A DNA stretch of 64,000 bases from positions 62,001 through 126,000 of the forward strand of contig NZ_JADGMV010000005.1 of NCBI RefSeq assembly GCF_015234355.1. Direction: 5' to 3'. The notes below the pieces were generated by a model that was not told the origin of the DNA, searched no databases, and saw nothing but the letters and a program-made list of their open reading frames with translations. This document shows positions 18,615-28,201 of this stretch, one piece after another; positions within the stretch are counted from its first letter, which is position 1, and each line of letters opens with the position of its first letter. Made by a program: the position numbers and the translations under genes. The stretch comes from Psychrobacter sp. NG25. Its GTDB lineage: Bacteria > Pseudomonadota > Gammaproteobacteria > Pseudomonadales > Moraxellaceae.

Positions 18615-19046
18615 ATGCGCTTTAGAAAACCAACCGTTGAACCACTTGAAATCAATCTAACACCAATGATTGATTGCTTATTATTTTTAATTGTATTTTT
18701 GCTGCTTGCGACCTCATTTAATCATTTTAGTCGCTTGAATATTATTCTTCCTGAAGCTGAAGGTGTCGCACTGACAGAACAAAACAACAGCATTGAAGTG
18801 GCAGTACAAGAAGACGGCAGCTATTTGGTAAATGGTATCACCCTTGGCAGTAGCAATGAGGCTGAATTGATCAGCATGCTACAGCAAGAGGCGGGTAGTA
18901 ATCGTGATATGCTGTTTGTGATTGCTGCTGATGCTAACGCTACTCATCAATCTGTGGTACGGGTGATGGATGTCGCAGGAAAACTAGGGTTTTTGAACCT
19001 CAATATCAGTACGGTTGTGCCACTTGGTCAACCATTACCGCAATAA
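18615..19046 (+). CDS. exbD: ExbD/TolR family biopolymer transport protein
   Basis: Partner of ExbB. One N-terminal transmembrane helix at about 18-37 contains the essential aspartate D20 in LTPMIDCLLF. The rest (about 40-143) is the periplasmic domain, including EVAVQEDGSYLVNG and a C-terminal VVRVMDVAGKLG as in the family. Length 143 is normal. AAAGAGAGTG precedes the ATG. It is 90 bp upstream of msbA, so the five genes exbB to kdsB are likely expressed together. Confidence 0.92.
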   Translation: MRFRKPTVEPLEINLTPMIDCLLFLIVFLLLATSFNHFSRLNIILPEAEGVALTEQNNSIEVAVQEDGSYLVNGITLGSSNEAELISMLQQEAGSNRDMLFVIAADANATHQSVVRVMDVAGKLGFLNLNISTVVPLGQPLPQ

Positions 19047-19136
19047 TATATGGCTATATTAGTGTCATAAATACTCCTATAAAACTGTGCTTTGAGTGCA
19101 GTTTATTCATATCATGATACCCAAATTGAGGCTTTT

Positions 19137-20924
19137 ATGAGCCAAACATATCAATCCGACTCTACAAAAAAATCTGCTAAAAAGTTGTCAGCAGAGCCAT
19201 CAAATATACCTAAGCGTAAGACATTATTGCGCCTGTTACGCTATCTTAAGCCATATTGGTGGGCGTTAGCACTAGTGGTTTTAGGTTTTGCTATCAATGC
19301 TGGAACAGAGATATGGGTGGCCAAACTTCTACAGTACATCACTGACGCTATCAATCAAGGTGATCAAAGTAAGCAGAATTTGTTTCCACTGCTTATTATC
19401 ACGTTGTTTTTTGTGCGTGGTTTGGGTAGCTTTTTGGGTAATTACTATTCTGCTTTAGTTTCACGTAACTTAGTATATGAGTTGCGAGTAGAAGTCTTCA
19501 ATAAATTACTGCGTTTGCCAAGCTCATTTTATCTTGCCAATCCAGCAGGTACTATCTCATCAAAGTTGATATTTGACGTTGAACAGGTCACAGCAGCCAG
19601 TACAGAGTCAATGAAGACCTTGCTGCGTGATGGGTTGACGGTATTGGCATTAATTGGATTTTTGCTCTACAGCAATTGGCGCTTAACTTTAATTTTATTC
19701 CTCGTACTGCCACCAATATTATGGCTCATTCGCATAGCATCTAAGCGTTACCTGAAATTGTCTAAGGGTATTCAAGAGACGATGGGTGATGTTAGTCATA
19801 TTACCAACGAAGTTATTGGTGGCTATCAGGTGGTTAAAAACTATGGCGGACAAGCATACGAAGCCGAACGTTTTGACAAAACATCAAAAAAGAACTTGCT
19901 CCAAGGTATGAAGGTAGTCGTTACCAATAGTATCAATACGCCAGCAGTACAGCTACTGATGGCAATAGCTATGTCAGTTGTGGTGTGGCTCGCACTGCGT
20001 CCATCGGTGATTGATAATATTTCAGCTGGTGAGTTCATCTCCTATATCGCTGCGGCTGGTCTACTAAGTAAACCAGTGCGTTCACTGACGGATATTAATC
20101 AGAAACTGCAAAAAGGTATCGCGGCTGGTGAGTCAATTTTTGCTCTACTAGATGAGCCAGAAGAAAAAGACACTGGTGTGATCAGCTCAGCCCTAACGGG
20201 TGAGATGAAACTCGATAATGTCAGTTTAATCTATCCGGATTCGACAGTGGCACTGCGCGATTTTACGTTAGATATACGTGCAGGAGAAACCGTTGCACTG
20301 GTAGGGCGTAGTGGTGCTGGTAAATCATCTTTAGTAAATCTATTGACACGCACCTTATCAACTTCTGCAGGGCAAATTACTTTAGATGGTATACCAATCG
20401 AAGATATCAAACTAGAGAGCCTACGTGCTCAAATTGCGATGGTCAATCAGCAAGTGGTTCTGTTTAATACGACGGTATTTAACAACATTGCTTATGGTAG
20501 CTTAGCCAATAAAAGTCAGTCCGACGTAGAGCGCGCCGCAAAAGATGCCTTTGCTCATGACTTCATAATGAAGATGCCAAATGGCTACCAAAGCGAAATC
20601 GGTGCCGAAGGTTTGCAATTGTCAGGTGGGCAGCGTCAGCGCTTGTCTATCGCGCGTGCACTATTAAAAGACGCGCCAATTCTCATTTTAGATGAAGCAA
20701 CCAGTGCGCTAGACAATGAGTCAGAGCATTATATTCAGCAAGCGCTAGATAATGTGATGAAAAATCGCACGACATTGGTGATTGCACATCGATTGACGAC
20801 CATTGAGTCTGCTGATCGTATCGCTGTGTTGGATGCAGGGCAGATTGTCGAGTTAGGCACGCATACAGAGTTAATGCAGTTACAAGGCCATTATGCACAA
20901 ATGTATGATCGTGATTTCGAATAG
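19137..20924 (+). CDS. msbA: Lipid A export ABC transporter MsbA
   Basis: Homodimeric exporter that flips core-lipid A across the inner membrane. A six-helix membrane domain fills the first ~330 residues. The ATPase domain has Walker A VGRSGAGKSS at 389-398, the signature LSGGQRQR at 495-502 and Walker B LILDEATSALD. I start at the ATG at 19137, which has GAGG at the right distance; an in-frame TTG at 19092 lacks one. The protein is then 595 residues, close to the usual ~580. Coupling to lpxK downstream is typical of Gammaproteobacteria. Confidence 0.93.
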   Translation: MSQTYQSDSTKKSAKKLSAEPSNIPKRKTLLRLLRYLKPYWWALALVVLGFAINAGTEIWVAKLLQYITDAINQGDQSKQNLFPLLIITLFFVRGLGSFLGNYYSALVSRNLVYELRVEVFNKLLRLPSSFYLANPAGTISSKLIFDVEQVTAASTESMKTLLRDGLTVLALIGFLLYSNWRLTLILFLVLPPILWLIRIASKRYLKLSKGIQETMGDVSHITNEVIGGYQVVKNYGGQAYEAERFDKTSKKNLLQGMKVVVTNSINTPAVQLLMAIAMSVVVWLALRPSVIDNISAGEFISYIAAAGLLSKPVRSLTDINQKLQKGIAAGESIFALLDEPEEKDTGVISSALTGEMKLDNVSLIYPDSTVALRDFTLDIRAGETVALVGRSGAGKSSLVNLLTRTLSTSAGQITLDGIPIEDIKLESLRAQIAMVNQQVVLFNTTVFNNIAYGSLANKSQSDVERAAKDAFAHDFIMKMPNGYQSEIGAEGLQLSGGQRQRLSIARALLKDAPILILDEATSALDNESEHYIQQALDNVMKNRTTLVIAHRLTTIESADRIAVLDAGQIVELGTHTELMQLQGHYAQMYDRDFE

Positions 20925-20999
20925 AGTCATATGATTCGGTTTTAATATACATTTTATGATAAAGCGGCACTGAATTTATAGAATAAGTGGTCAATAAAC

Positions 21000-22127
21000 A
21001 TGAGCATTGAAACGACAGTGACACGTGCATGGCAACGCCAGGCTCTTTGGTTGTGGCTATTACTACCCATTAGCTGGTTATACGGACTCATTACCATGCT
21101 CCGCCGTCAAGCTTATAAAATTGGTTTGCTATCAAGTTATCGTGCGCCCATTCCCATCATGGTAATCGGAAATATCAGTGTCGGTGGTAGCGGTAAGACA
21201 CCATTGATTATTGCTTTAGTTAATTATTTGCAAGATCAAGGCATCAAGGTAGGTGTCATTAGTCGTGGTTATGGTGGTGATGCCAGCCAGATGCCAGCAT
21301 TGGTTAATGTGGATAGCTTACCTAATGTAGTTGGCGATGAGCCATGTTTAATCGTCAGCATGACAGGTGCCGCGATGGCAGTTTGCCCCAATCGTCAGCA
21401 AGCAGTGACCACCTTATTAGATGCTTATCCAGATTTACAGTTAATTATTGCAGATGACGGTTTGCAGCATTATGCATTGCAACGTGATATTGAGTGGATT
21501 GTCGTCGATTCGGCAAGAGGTTTTGGCAACAAGCAACTACTACCCACTGGCTTTTTACGTGAGCCAATGTCACGATTAGAAGGCGCAAATGTCATTTATC
21601 ATGAAAGGTTAGAGACAGGAGCAATTTTTAATAATAAAGACAATGATATGCTACCTCTAGCCAATCGCTTGACTATGCACTTAGCGCCTGACAAGTTGCA
21701 GTACCTGTGGCAACCTAAACCAACTGATTCTAAGGTAAATATTAATACACCTGAACGGGGTAGTCAGGTACACGCCGTCAGCGGGATCGGTTATCCGCAG
21801 CGTTTCTTCGATACCTTGGATTCTATTGGCTTTGAGGTAATTAGTCATCCTTATCCTGACCATTATGATTTTAGCTTGGCTGAGCTCCTGCAGTATCGCG
21901 ATTATCCCATTGTTATCACTAGCAAAGATGCAGTGAAAATTAGAGCATTGCTAGTCGAATATACAAGTAAGCAAGCACTGAGTGATGAGTATGAGGAGCT
22001 GGCAAATAGACTATGGGTGTTACCAGTGACAGCCGTACTTTCTGATAGTTGTTATGACAATCTAGACGAGCAACTTAAGACACTAGGTATTCAGTCTGAT
22101 CCTGATATCAGTATAAAAACTACGTGA
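21000..22127 (+). CDS. lpxK: Tetraacyldisaccharide 4'-kinase
   Basis: Phosphorylates the 4' position of the lipid A disaccharide at the inner membrane. The P-loop GGSGKT at 62-67 follows VIGNISV, as in LpxK. The N-terminal hydrophobic helix (LWLWLLLPISWLYGLI, about 16-32) anchors it. Further family motifs are VISRGYGG and IIADDGLQH. Length 375 is slightly above the usual ~330; the extra residues are in loops. It lies 75 bp after msbA and 51 bp before kdsB. Confidence 0.95.
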   Translation: MSIETTVTRAWQRQALWLWLLLPISWLYGLITMLRRQAYKIGLLSSYRAPIPIMVIGNISVGGSGKTPLIIALVNYLQDQGIKVGVISRGYGGDASQMPALVNVDSLPNVVGDEPCLIVSMTGAAMAVCPNRQQAVTTLLDAYPDLQLIIADDGLQHYALQRDIEWIVVDSARGFGNKQLLPTGFLREPMSRLEGANVIYHERLETGAIFNNKDNDMLPLANRLTMHLAPDKLQYLWQPKPTDSKVNINTPERGSQVHAVSGIGYPQRFFDTLDSIGFEVISHPYPDHYDFSLAELLQYRDYPIVITSKDAVKIRALLVEYTSKQALSDEYEELANRLWVLPVTAVLSDSCYDNLDEQLKTLGIQSDPDISIKTT

Positions 22128-22178
22128 TAGATAACCGCTAATATTTTACATTGCCGCAAAATTTTATAGGAACAAACC

Positions 22179-22997
22179 ATGTCATCAGTCGCCACACCTG
22201 CCAAAACTCATATTGTCATTCCTGCTCGCTTTAAAAGCACACGACTACCTGGCAAACCATTGCTACAGATACATGGTAAGCCGATGATTCTTTGGGTGGC
22301 TGAAAAGGCTCAGACAGCACACTTTGCAGATGATATGTGCATTGCGACTGATGATGAAGATATCGCGAAGGTATGCACGGATGCAGGATTTGATGTCGTG
22401 ATGACTAGCCCTGATCATGCCTCAGGCACAGACCGTTTAGCAGAAGTGGCTGCTATAAAAGGTTGGGCTGACCATGATATCGTGGTCAATATGCAAGGCG
22501 ATGAGCCCTTGGTACCGCCGCTATTATTAGAGCAGGTAAAAGCACTTCTAGTCGCAGATGATGAGAGTGTGATGGCCACTCTATGTGAGCCTATCGATGA
22601 CTATGAGACTTTTATGCGCCCATCCGTGGTCAAGGTTGTCAGTCAACAATCCAATGATCTACAGCGTGCGCTTTATTTTAGTCGTGCGCCCATTCCTTGC
22701 GATCGTGATGTCGTGTTGGCTGAGGATAATCAAAGACAACCACCGAAAAATGCGTATCGTCACTTGGGCTTATATGCTTATCGTGTGCGTCTACTACAGC
22801 AGTTTGTACATTGGCCACAGACACCGCTCGAAATGCTAGAAAGCTTAGAGCAGTTACGTGTGTTAGAAAATGGTGGACATATTGCTATTGCCGCCGCTGC
22901 TTGTCATTTACCGGCAGGCGTCGATACGCAAGAAGATTTAGATCGTTTAAATGGCATGAGCCTAGCTGACTTTTTAAATCCTATTGGTAGTCTATAG
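22179..22997 (+). CDS. kdsB: 3-deoxy-manno-octulosonate cytidylyltransferase
   Basis: Activates Kdo with CTP to CMP-Kdo for the inner core of lipopolysaccharide; cytoplasmic. The N-terminal nucleotide-binding region [17 protein letters not shown] (about 11-27) and the [11 protein letters not shown] motif are diagnostic. Length 272 is normal (about 250 in E. coli). AGGAAC lies upstream of the ATG. It closes the msbA-lpxK-kdsB group; no ycaR-like gene lies between lpxK and kdsB. Confidence 0.96.
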   Translation: MSSVATPAKTHIVIPARFKSTRLPGKPLLQIHGKPMILWVAEKAQTAHFADDMCIATDDEDIAKVCTDAGFDVVMTSPDHASGTDRLAEVAAIKGWADHDIVVNMQGDEPLVPPLLLEQVKALLVADDESVMATLCEPIDDYETFMRPSVVKVVSQQSNDLQRALYFSRAPIPCDRDVVLAEDNQRQPPKNAYRHLGLYAYRVRLLQQFVHWPQTPLEMLESLEQLRVLENGGHIAIAAAACHLPAGVDTQEDLDRLNGMSLADFLNPIGSL

Positions 22998-23091
22998 GTT
23001 AATAATCCAATTCAAATTTTATACCTTCTATTTAAAGCGTCATTAACGCGCTATATCCTGAATAATCGAGCAATGTTATAGGGCGACAGCT

Positions 23092-24225
23092 ATGAGTGAC
23101 GGGACAGGAAGTACGGGTGCAGCAGATATTAACGATGGCATTTATTTTGCGCCCCTATTGCCATGGCAGCAGTCGTTATGGTCGCAACTGACAGAGCGAG
23201 TATTGCAGCAGCAGTCTTTACCTCATGCGCTACTAGCAGCAGGTATGCAAGGTATGGGCAAGCGTGCTTTTGTATGGCGACTGGTCGCTTGGTTGCTATG
23301 TCGCAGCCGTGACAGTCATCCAACAGGTGCTTGTGGCACGTGTGAGAGCTGTCAATGGTTGAGATCAGGCACCCATCCGAGCTTGCAAGTATTGCCACTG
23401 GTCAGTATGCCTATCAGTGCAGAGCATGCTGATAATAAAGAAAAATCAAGCAACACTGCTAAAGACAAAAAATCCAGTAAAACTGCTAGCAATAGTGCTC
23501 TCAAGACTAAAATTGATGATATCCGTGCCTTACAACCTTTCATTTATCAAGGTGGACAAGGAATGCGGATTTGCGTGTTAGATCATGCAGAGAAAATGAC
23601 GATTGCTGCAGCCAATGCCCTACTAAAAACCTTAGAGGAGCCACAAGCACAAGTTCATCTGTTTTTGATCAGTGATACGCCTGCCCAGTTGCTGCCAACT
23701 ATTAAAAGTCGCGTACAACAGCTAGCATTACAAACGATTGAACCTGCAATAGCTGTTGACTATGTAACAGGTGAGCTGGGGCATACCATCAATCGTGAAG
23801 CAGTCAGTACCGCTGCCATTCATCAACTTATTCAGCTGGCCAATGGCGCGCCTTTAGCAGCGATAGCACTGGCACAAGCGCCTTGGTATAGTAAGCGTTC
23901 ACTGTGGTTGACGACGTGGCAAGCATTACGTAGTGGTAAACGTAGTAGCGTAGCAGCCAGTGATTATTGGCAAAATCAGCTTAACATCGTAGAGTTTATC
24001 CAACTGTCTGAGCTGATGCTGCTCGATATGCGCCGTGTTTGTCTAGGACTGGATGAGCTACAAAAAGACGTCAACTTATCAGCATTGTTAGATACTTATC
24101 AACTGACTGATAGTGGGTTGGAAGCATTCGCTAATAGCTTGCAGCAAACCAAAGTTGCACTACAACAAAATGTGCAAGAAAAATTTGCCTATGATAAGCT
24201 AATGCAAGAACTGGCATACTTATAA
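23092..24225 (+). CDS. holB: DNA polymerase III delta prime subunit
   Basis: Clamp-loader subunit. The N-terminal AAA-like module keeps a degenerate P-loop GMQGMGKR at 51-58. The zinc module is clear as four cysteines, C70, C81, C84 and C87. Later LLKTLEEPQAQVHLFLIS and TIKSRVQQL match the sensor region of delta prime, though the usual SRC is SRV here. A Lys/Ser/Asn-rich insert at about 111-143 interrupts the AAA module and looks disordered. pilZ follows 113 bp downstream, the same holB-pilZ order as in Pseudomonas aeruginosa, there without an intervening tmk. Confidence 0.93.
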   Translation: MSDGTGSTGAADINDGIYFAPLLPWQQSLWSQLTERVLQQQSLPHALLAAGMQGMGKRAFVWRLVAWLLCRSRDSHPTGACGTCESCQWLRSGTHPSLQVLPLVSMPISAEHADNKEKSSNTAKDKKSSKTASNSALKTKIDDIRALQPFIYQGGQGMRICVLDHAEKMTIAAANALLKTLEEPQAQVHLFLISDTPAQLLPTIKSRVQQLALQTIEPAIAVDYVTGELGHTINREAVSTAAIHQLIQLANGAPLAAIALAQAPWYSKRSLWLTTWQALRSGKRSSVAASDYWQNQLNIVEFIQLSELMLLDMRRVCLGLDELQKDVNLSALLDTYQLTDSGLEAFANSLQQTKVALQQNVQEKFAYDKLMQELAYL

Positions 24226-24338
24226 AGCAATTTTTATGGCATTTGATTATCGTTTGGCAATGGTTTTAATGCTTTGCTCTACATACCGTTAGCCACTCAT
24301 AAAAACACATTTAATCCAATTAATAAAGGAAGCTAACT

Positions 24339-24686
24339 ATGGCGATGCCAGGACGCGGTGGGGTATTAACCTGCCATATTGAAAATATCGAAATGCTATA
24401 CGCCAGTTACTTATCCTTTGTGAGTAATGGGGCACTGTTTGTACCTTCGACTCAAGACCAACAGCTAGGTGATGAAGTATTTATCGCAGTTACTTTACCG
24501 AATTCTAGCGAGCGTTTACCTATGAACGGTAAGGTGGTTTGGATAAACTCTAAAACACAAGGTGGACGTCCAGCAGGTTTTGCTGTACAAATTGGGACAG
24601 ATATTTCTGGTCAGCGAATCAAAAACGAAGTTGAGCGACTATTGGCTGGTAAAGTAGATGGTTTGCAGGCGACTTATACGATGTAG
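24339..24686 (+). CDS. pilZ: Type IV pilus assembly protein PilZ
   Basis: A 115-residue PilZ-domain protein. In Pseudomonas the PilZ next to holB is needed for type IV pilus assembly through FimX and PilB, and does not bind cyclic di-GMP. The sequence here fits that type: it lacks the N-terminal RxxxR motif, and keeps the barrel with SNGALFVPS and GKVVWINSK. A strong AAGGAAG precedes the ATG. It follows holB on the same strand and is followed by a terminator. Twitching or pilus function is inferred from the family. Confidence 0.9.
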   Translation: MAMPGRGGVLTCHIENIEMLYASYLSFVSNGALFVPSTQDQQLGDEVFIAVTLPNSSERLPMNGKVVWINSKTQGGRPAGFAVQIGTDISGQRIKNEVERLLAGKVDGLQATYTM

Positions 24687-24748
24687 TCTGTATAACTATC
24701 CATCTCTTCATCCATTACGATAATTAGTTTTGAACAAATGCCGCTATA

Positions 24749-24785
24749 AAAAAGCAGCCTTATACTCGATATAAGGCTGCTTTTT
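24749..24785. terminator. Bidirectional terminator between pilZ and ppk2
   Basis: A perfect 16-bp stem (AAAAAGCAGCCTTATA and its complement) around the loop CTCGA, with A and T runs at the ends. It serves the convergent pilZ and ppk2 genes. Confidence 0.92.
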
Positions 24786-24822
24786 AGCAAAAGTATAAAA
24801 AATTGGCGAATGTGAGAGCGTT

Positions 24823-25902
24823 CTAATAGCGCGGCGGCACATACATATCATTTGGGATAGGTTCACGGTAATATTCATCATCGCGCTTACGACTCGGCAA
24901 TTCGACCTCATCACGAGGTATTTCTTTATAAGGAATTTGTTCGAGTAAATGGGCAATGCAGTTTAGCCTAGCACGTTTTTTATTGTTACCTTCTACTACC
25001 CACCATGGCGCTTCAGGAATGTGAGTGCGCTCAAACATGGTTTCTTTGGCTTTGGTGTAATCTTCCCAGCGTCGGCGCGACTGTAAGTCCATCGGTGAGA
25101 GTTTCCACTGCTTAAGCGGATCATATATTCGGCTCATAAATCGCGCATGTTGCTCATCATCGGTAATAGAAAACCAGTATTTTACTAGGCGAATACCTGA
25201 GCGTACAAGCATGCGCTCAAACTCAGGTACTGATTGAAAAAACTCTTCATACTGTGCATCTGTACAGAAGCCCATCACGTGCTCAACACCACCGCGGTTA
25301 TACCAACTACGGTCAAATAATACAATCTCGCCAGCTGCTGGTAAATGAGCGACATAGCGCTGAAAATACCACTGCGTCTGCTCGCGTTCTGTCGGAGCGG
25401 GTAATGCGGCAACACGGCACACTCTAGGGTTCAAACGCTGAGTGATACGCTTAATGGCCCCACCTTTACCAGCAGAATCACGCCCCTCAAAGATAACAAC
25501 GATGCGCTCACCGCGATCAACGACCCAATCTTGTAGCTTTATAAGCTCGCGTTGTAGCCGGACCAATTCATGAAAGTATGTTCGTCGGTCTAGCTTTTCC
25601 TGCTCACTCATCTCGCGGCCATCAAAACGAAAATCACGTGCACAGTCATCTATTTCATTTTCTAGCTCTTCATCATAAGTATCGATTAAATCTTGATGCA
25701 TTTTTCGACGTAACTCATCATCCAGAACTTCTTTTTCGATACGCTCTGAAAGAATAGCTTGTTCTCGATTGTATTGATCTACCTGCTTTTTAGTTGCTAA
25801 AGATTCGAAATCAGTCGTTATACGTGGTTCTGACATCACAAATTTTTCAGAACCAAAAATGACTTCCCTTAGCTTTTCTAATAAATATTTTGTCTTACCC
25901 AT
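24823..25902 (-). CDS. ppk2: Polyphosphate kinase 2
   Basis: Uses polyphosphate to phosphorylate nucleotides, most often GDP or ADP; cytoplasmic. The Walker A FEGRDSAGKGG is at 138-148 and the Walker B/lid region DRSWYNRGGVE starts at 197. Both are hallmark PPK2 motifs. One catalytic domain and 359 residues place it among single-domain PPK2 enzymes. The first ~100 residues are highly charged and probably helical. AAAGGT lies at the right distance before the ATG. It is monocistronic between two strong terminators. Substrate preference cannot be read from this. Confidence 0.93.
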   Translation of the reverse strand: MGKTKYLLEKLREVIFGSEKFVMSEPRITTDFESLATKKQVDQYNREQAILSERIEKEVLDDELRRKMHQDLIDTYDEELENEIDDCARDFRFDGREMSEQEKLDRRTYFHELVRLQRELIKLQDWVVDRGERIVVIFEGRDSAGKGGAIKRITQRLNPRVCRVAALPAPTEREQTQWYFQRYVAHLPAAGEIVLFDRSWYNRGGVEHVMGFCTDAQYEEFFQSVPEFERMLVRSGIRLVKYWFSITDDEQHARFMSRIYDPLKQWKLSPMDLQSRRRWEDYTKAKETMFERTHIPEAPWWVVEGNNKKRARLNCIAHLLEQIPYKEIPRDEVELPSRKRDDEYYREPIPNDMYVPPRY

Positions 25903-25983
25903 AAATATTACCTTTGGTTGGCATATTGGATTTTGTAAGATACTACTCCTGGTTCACTTTTATAATAACAAACTATAGGCAAT

Positions 25984-26020
25984 AAAAAATGCCCTTTAAT
26001 TAACTTAAAGGGCATTTTTT
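25984..26020 (-). terminator. Terminator after the thiolase gene
   Basis: A perfect 16-bp stem (AAAAAATGCCCTTTAA and complement) with loop TTAAC. On the minus strand it lies 67 bp beyond the thiolase stop and ends in a T-run. Confidence 0.92.
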
Positions 26021-26086
26021 ACAGACAGATGCTGATTAAAATAATAGATCAGCATATCTCTTTTTTTAAACTAAATGCAATCCAGA

Positions 26087-27631
26087 TTATTTTTCTAGAA
26101 TACAAGTAACACCTTGACCACCTGCTGCGCAGATAGAGATAAGTGCACGGCCTGAGCCTTTCTGATCTAGCAATTTAGCAGCAGTTGCTAAGATACGACC
26201 ACCAGTGGCAGCAAACGGATGACCTGCCGCTAATGATGAGCCGTTAACATTTAGCTTAGTACGGTCGATAGAGCCTAGCGGCGCATCAAGTCCTAAACGC
26301 TCTGAACAGAAGCTTTCATCTTCCCAAGCGGCCAATGTTGATAATACTTGTGACGCAAAGGCTTCATGGATTTCATAAAAATCAAAATCTTGTAAGGTTA
26401 GGCCAGCACGTTCCAGCATACGCGGTACGGCATACGCAGGTGCCATTAGCAGACCTTCAGTCGTGCCTGATTTGCCAATGAAGTCAACAGCAGCGGTTTC
26501 TTGATGGACGATATAAGCCAATGGCTTAAGACCATGCTCTTTTGCCCATTCATCAGTACCCAATAGTACACAAGAGGCACCATCAGTTAATGGAGTAGAG
26601 TTGGCTGCTGTCATCGTTGGATTGGCATTCTTTTTGCCAAATACAGGTCTGAGTTTAGCCAGTTTTTCTAAGGTTGTGTCTGGGCGCAGGTTATTATCAC
26701 GAGTCAGACCTTTATACGGCGTGATTAAGTCGTCAAAGAAGCCTTCATCATAAGCACGTGCTAGATTTTGATGGCTATTAAAAGCCAGCTCATCTTGCGC
26801 TTCACGGCTGATATTCCACTCAAGTGCTGTGATCGCTTGATGATCGCCCATTGACAGACCAGTGCGTGGCTCACCGTTTTGTGGTGAATCGATTAGGTCT
26901 TTTGGATTTAGACCCATCAATGCTTTTAGGCGTTGCTTGTTATCTTTTGCGGCACCCAACTTGATAAGTACTTTACGTAGGCCATCACCAACTGCGATAG
27001 GCGCGTCAGAGGTGGTATCAACACCGCCAGTAATGGCTGAATCGATAAGACCCAGTGCGATTTTGTTGGCAGAAGCAAAGGTCGCTTGCAAGCCAGTACC
27101 ACAAGCTTGTGAGATGTCATAAGTTGGGGTATGTGGGTTCAATGCGGTGTTTAGCGCAGCCTCACGAGTTAAGTTGATATCGCGGCTTAGCTTCATCACA
27201 GCGCCAGCCACTACTTCACCTACGATTTCGCCTTGTAGGTTATAGCGTTCAACCAAACCATCTAAAGCAGCTGTTAGCATGTCGGTGTTGCTGACATCAG
27301 CGTATGAGCCGTTTGAGCGAGCGAACGGGATACGGTTGCCCCCTAAAATAGCCACTCGGTTTAGATTTGAGGCAGGCTTCGCTTTGCTAGTCTTTTTAGC
27401 AGCAGCGGAAGAGGTTTTGACAGCAGTCGTTGCTGTTTTATCCTCATTTGCTTTTTTGTCCTCAACCGTTTCAGCTTCTTTAGTCGAAGCACTTACGGTT
27501 TTTTTAACAGGTGTTTCTTTTTTAATACTGTCAGTAGAGGTTGCTTGTAAGTTTTCGTTTTTTGTATCACTGGTTTTTACGACAGTGCTTTCGATAACAG
27601 GGCTATCAGAGTGGTTGTTTTTATTACTCAT
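26087..27631 (-). CDS. Acetyl-CoA C-acyltransferase (thiolase) with disordered N-terminal extension
   Basis: Thiolase condensing or cleaving acyl-CoA with CoA. Catalytic residues are visible: C177 in ISQACGTGLQ, H471 in AAGHPFAATGG and C501 in ICAAGGQG. The core (about 92-514) resembles FadI-type thiolases. The first ~88 residues are Lys/Thr/Ser/Ala/Glu-rich, low-complexity and absent from ordinary thiolases; a tether or localisation signal is possible but unproven. The gene is divergent from the long fabG. With the downstream MaoC-type gene these give ketoacyl synthesis, reduction and dehydration steps, so a shared acyl-chain pathway is likely. Biosynthetic or degradative direction is not settled. 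Confidence 0.9.
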   Translation of the reverse strand: MSNKNNHSDSPVIESTVVKTSDTKNENLQATSTDSIKKETPVKKTVSASTKEAETVEDKKANEDKTATTAVKTSSAAAKKTSKAKPASNLNRVAILGGNRIPFARSNGSYADVSNTDMLTAALDGLVERYNLQGEIVGEVVAGAVMKLSRDINLTREAALNTALNPHTPTYDISQACGTGLQATFASANKIALGLIDSAITGGVDTTSDAPIAVGDGLRKVLIKLGAAKDNKQRLKALMGLNPKDLIDSPQNGEPRTGLSMGDHQAITALEWNISREAQDELAFNSHQNLARAYDEGFFDDLITPYKGLTRDNNLRPDTTLEKLAKLRPVFGKKNANPTMTAANSTPLTDGASCVLLGTDEWAKEHGLKPLAYIVHQETAAVDFIGKSGTTEGLLMAPAYAVPRMLERAGLTLQDFDFYEIHEAFASQVLSTLAAWEDESFCSERLGLDAPLGSIDRTKLNVNGSSLAAGHPFAATGGRILATAAKLLDQKGSGRALISICAAGGQGVTCILEK

Positions 27632-28201
27632 AATATTATCCTTAAAAAATATGGGTAGAAGAAAAAGAGGGTAATAATAAAAAATTCAATCGAATTAAAA
27701 AAATACAGTTAAGAGATTCAAAATAGATAAGAGGTAAATATTATCATTTATTGTGCGTTATGGCTGTTTAGGATAAAGCGTTTTTACGACCTTACTGTAT
27801 ATCTTTAGCAAACTATGTGACACTTATATATAAGGTTGATACTGGCTTTGAAAACAGTTAATAATATAACTTTCTTAGACTGGCTGGTATTGACTATTAA
27901 CATTGCATAAAAGCTGTTTTGATAATATATTGTTATCGATAATTCTATTTACCATAACTTATAGGTCTGATTTTAGCATAATGTTGTGGTTTTTAAATCT
28001 AGAAAAAGCGGCCGTCTTGTGTACTTGCTTGTTTACAGATTTTTGTGGACATTGTCAGTTTTTGGACTTGTTTATGATGGCAGTGTATAGTTAGGCCAGT
28101 TTTGTACGCACTTACTAAATATCAATAATTATAATGTTGCCGAGTCTATATGATAGGCACATTGCATTTTTTATTTTAATCATTTTTATAAGGATTATAT
28201 T
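27632..28201. other. 570-bp divergent intergenic region, no gene seen
   Basis: AT-rich region between the thiolase and fabG genes. Open frames here have no ribosome binding site and no coding character. It must contain both promoters and may hold an operator shared by the two acyl-metabolism genes; I could not single one out. Confidence 0.5.

Noticed and set aside
27279..27674. A 131-residue plus-strand frame
   Set aside because: Antisense to the low-complexity N-terminus of the thiolase; its composition is a by-product.
27903..28094. Short plus-strand frame in the thiolase-fabG gap
   Set aside because: No ribosome binding site, no coding bias, Cys/Phe-rich as expected from random AT-rich DNA.
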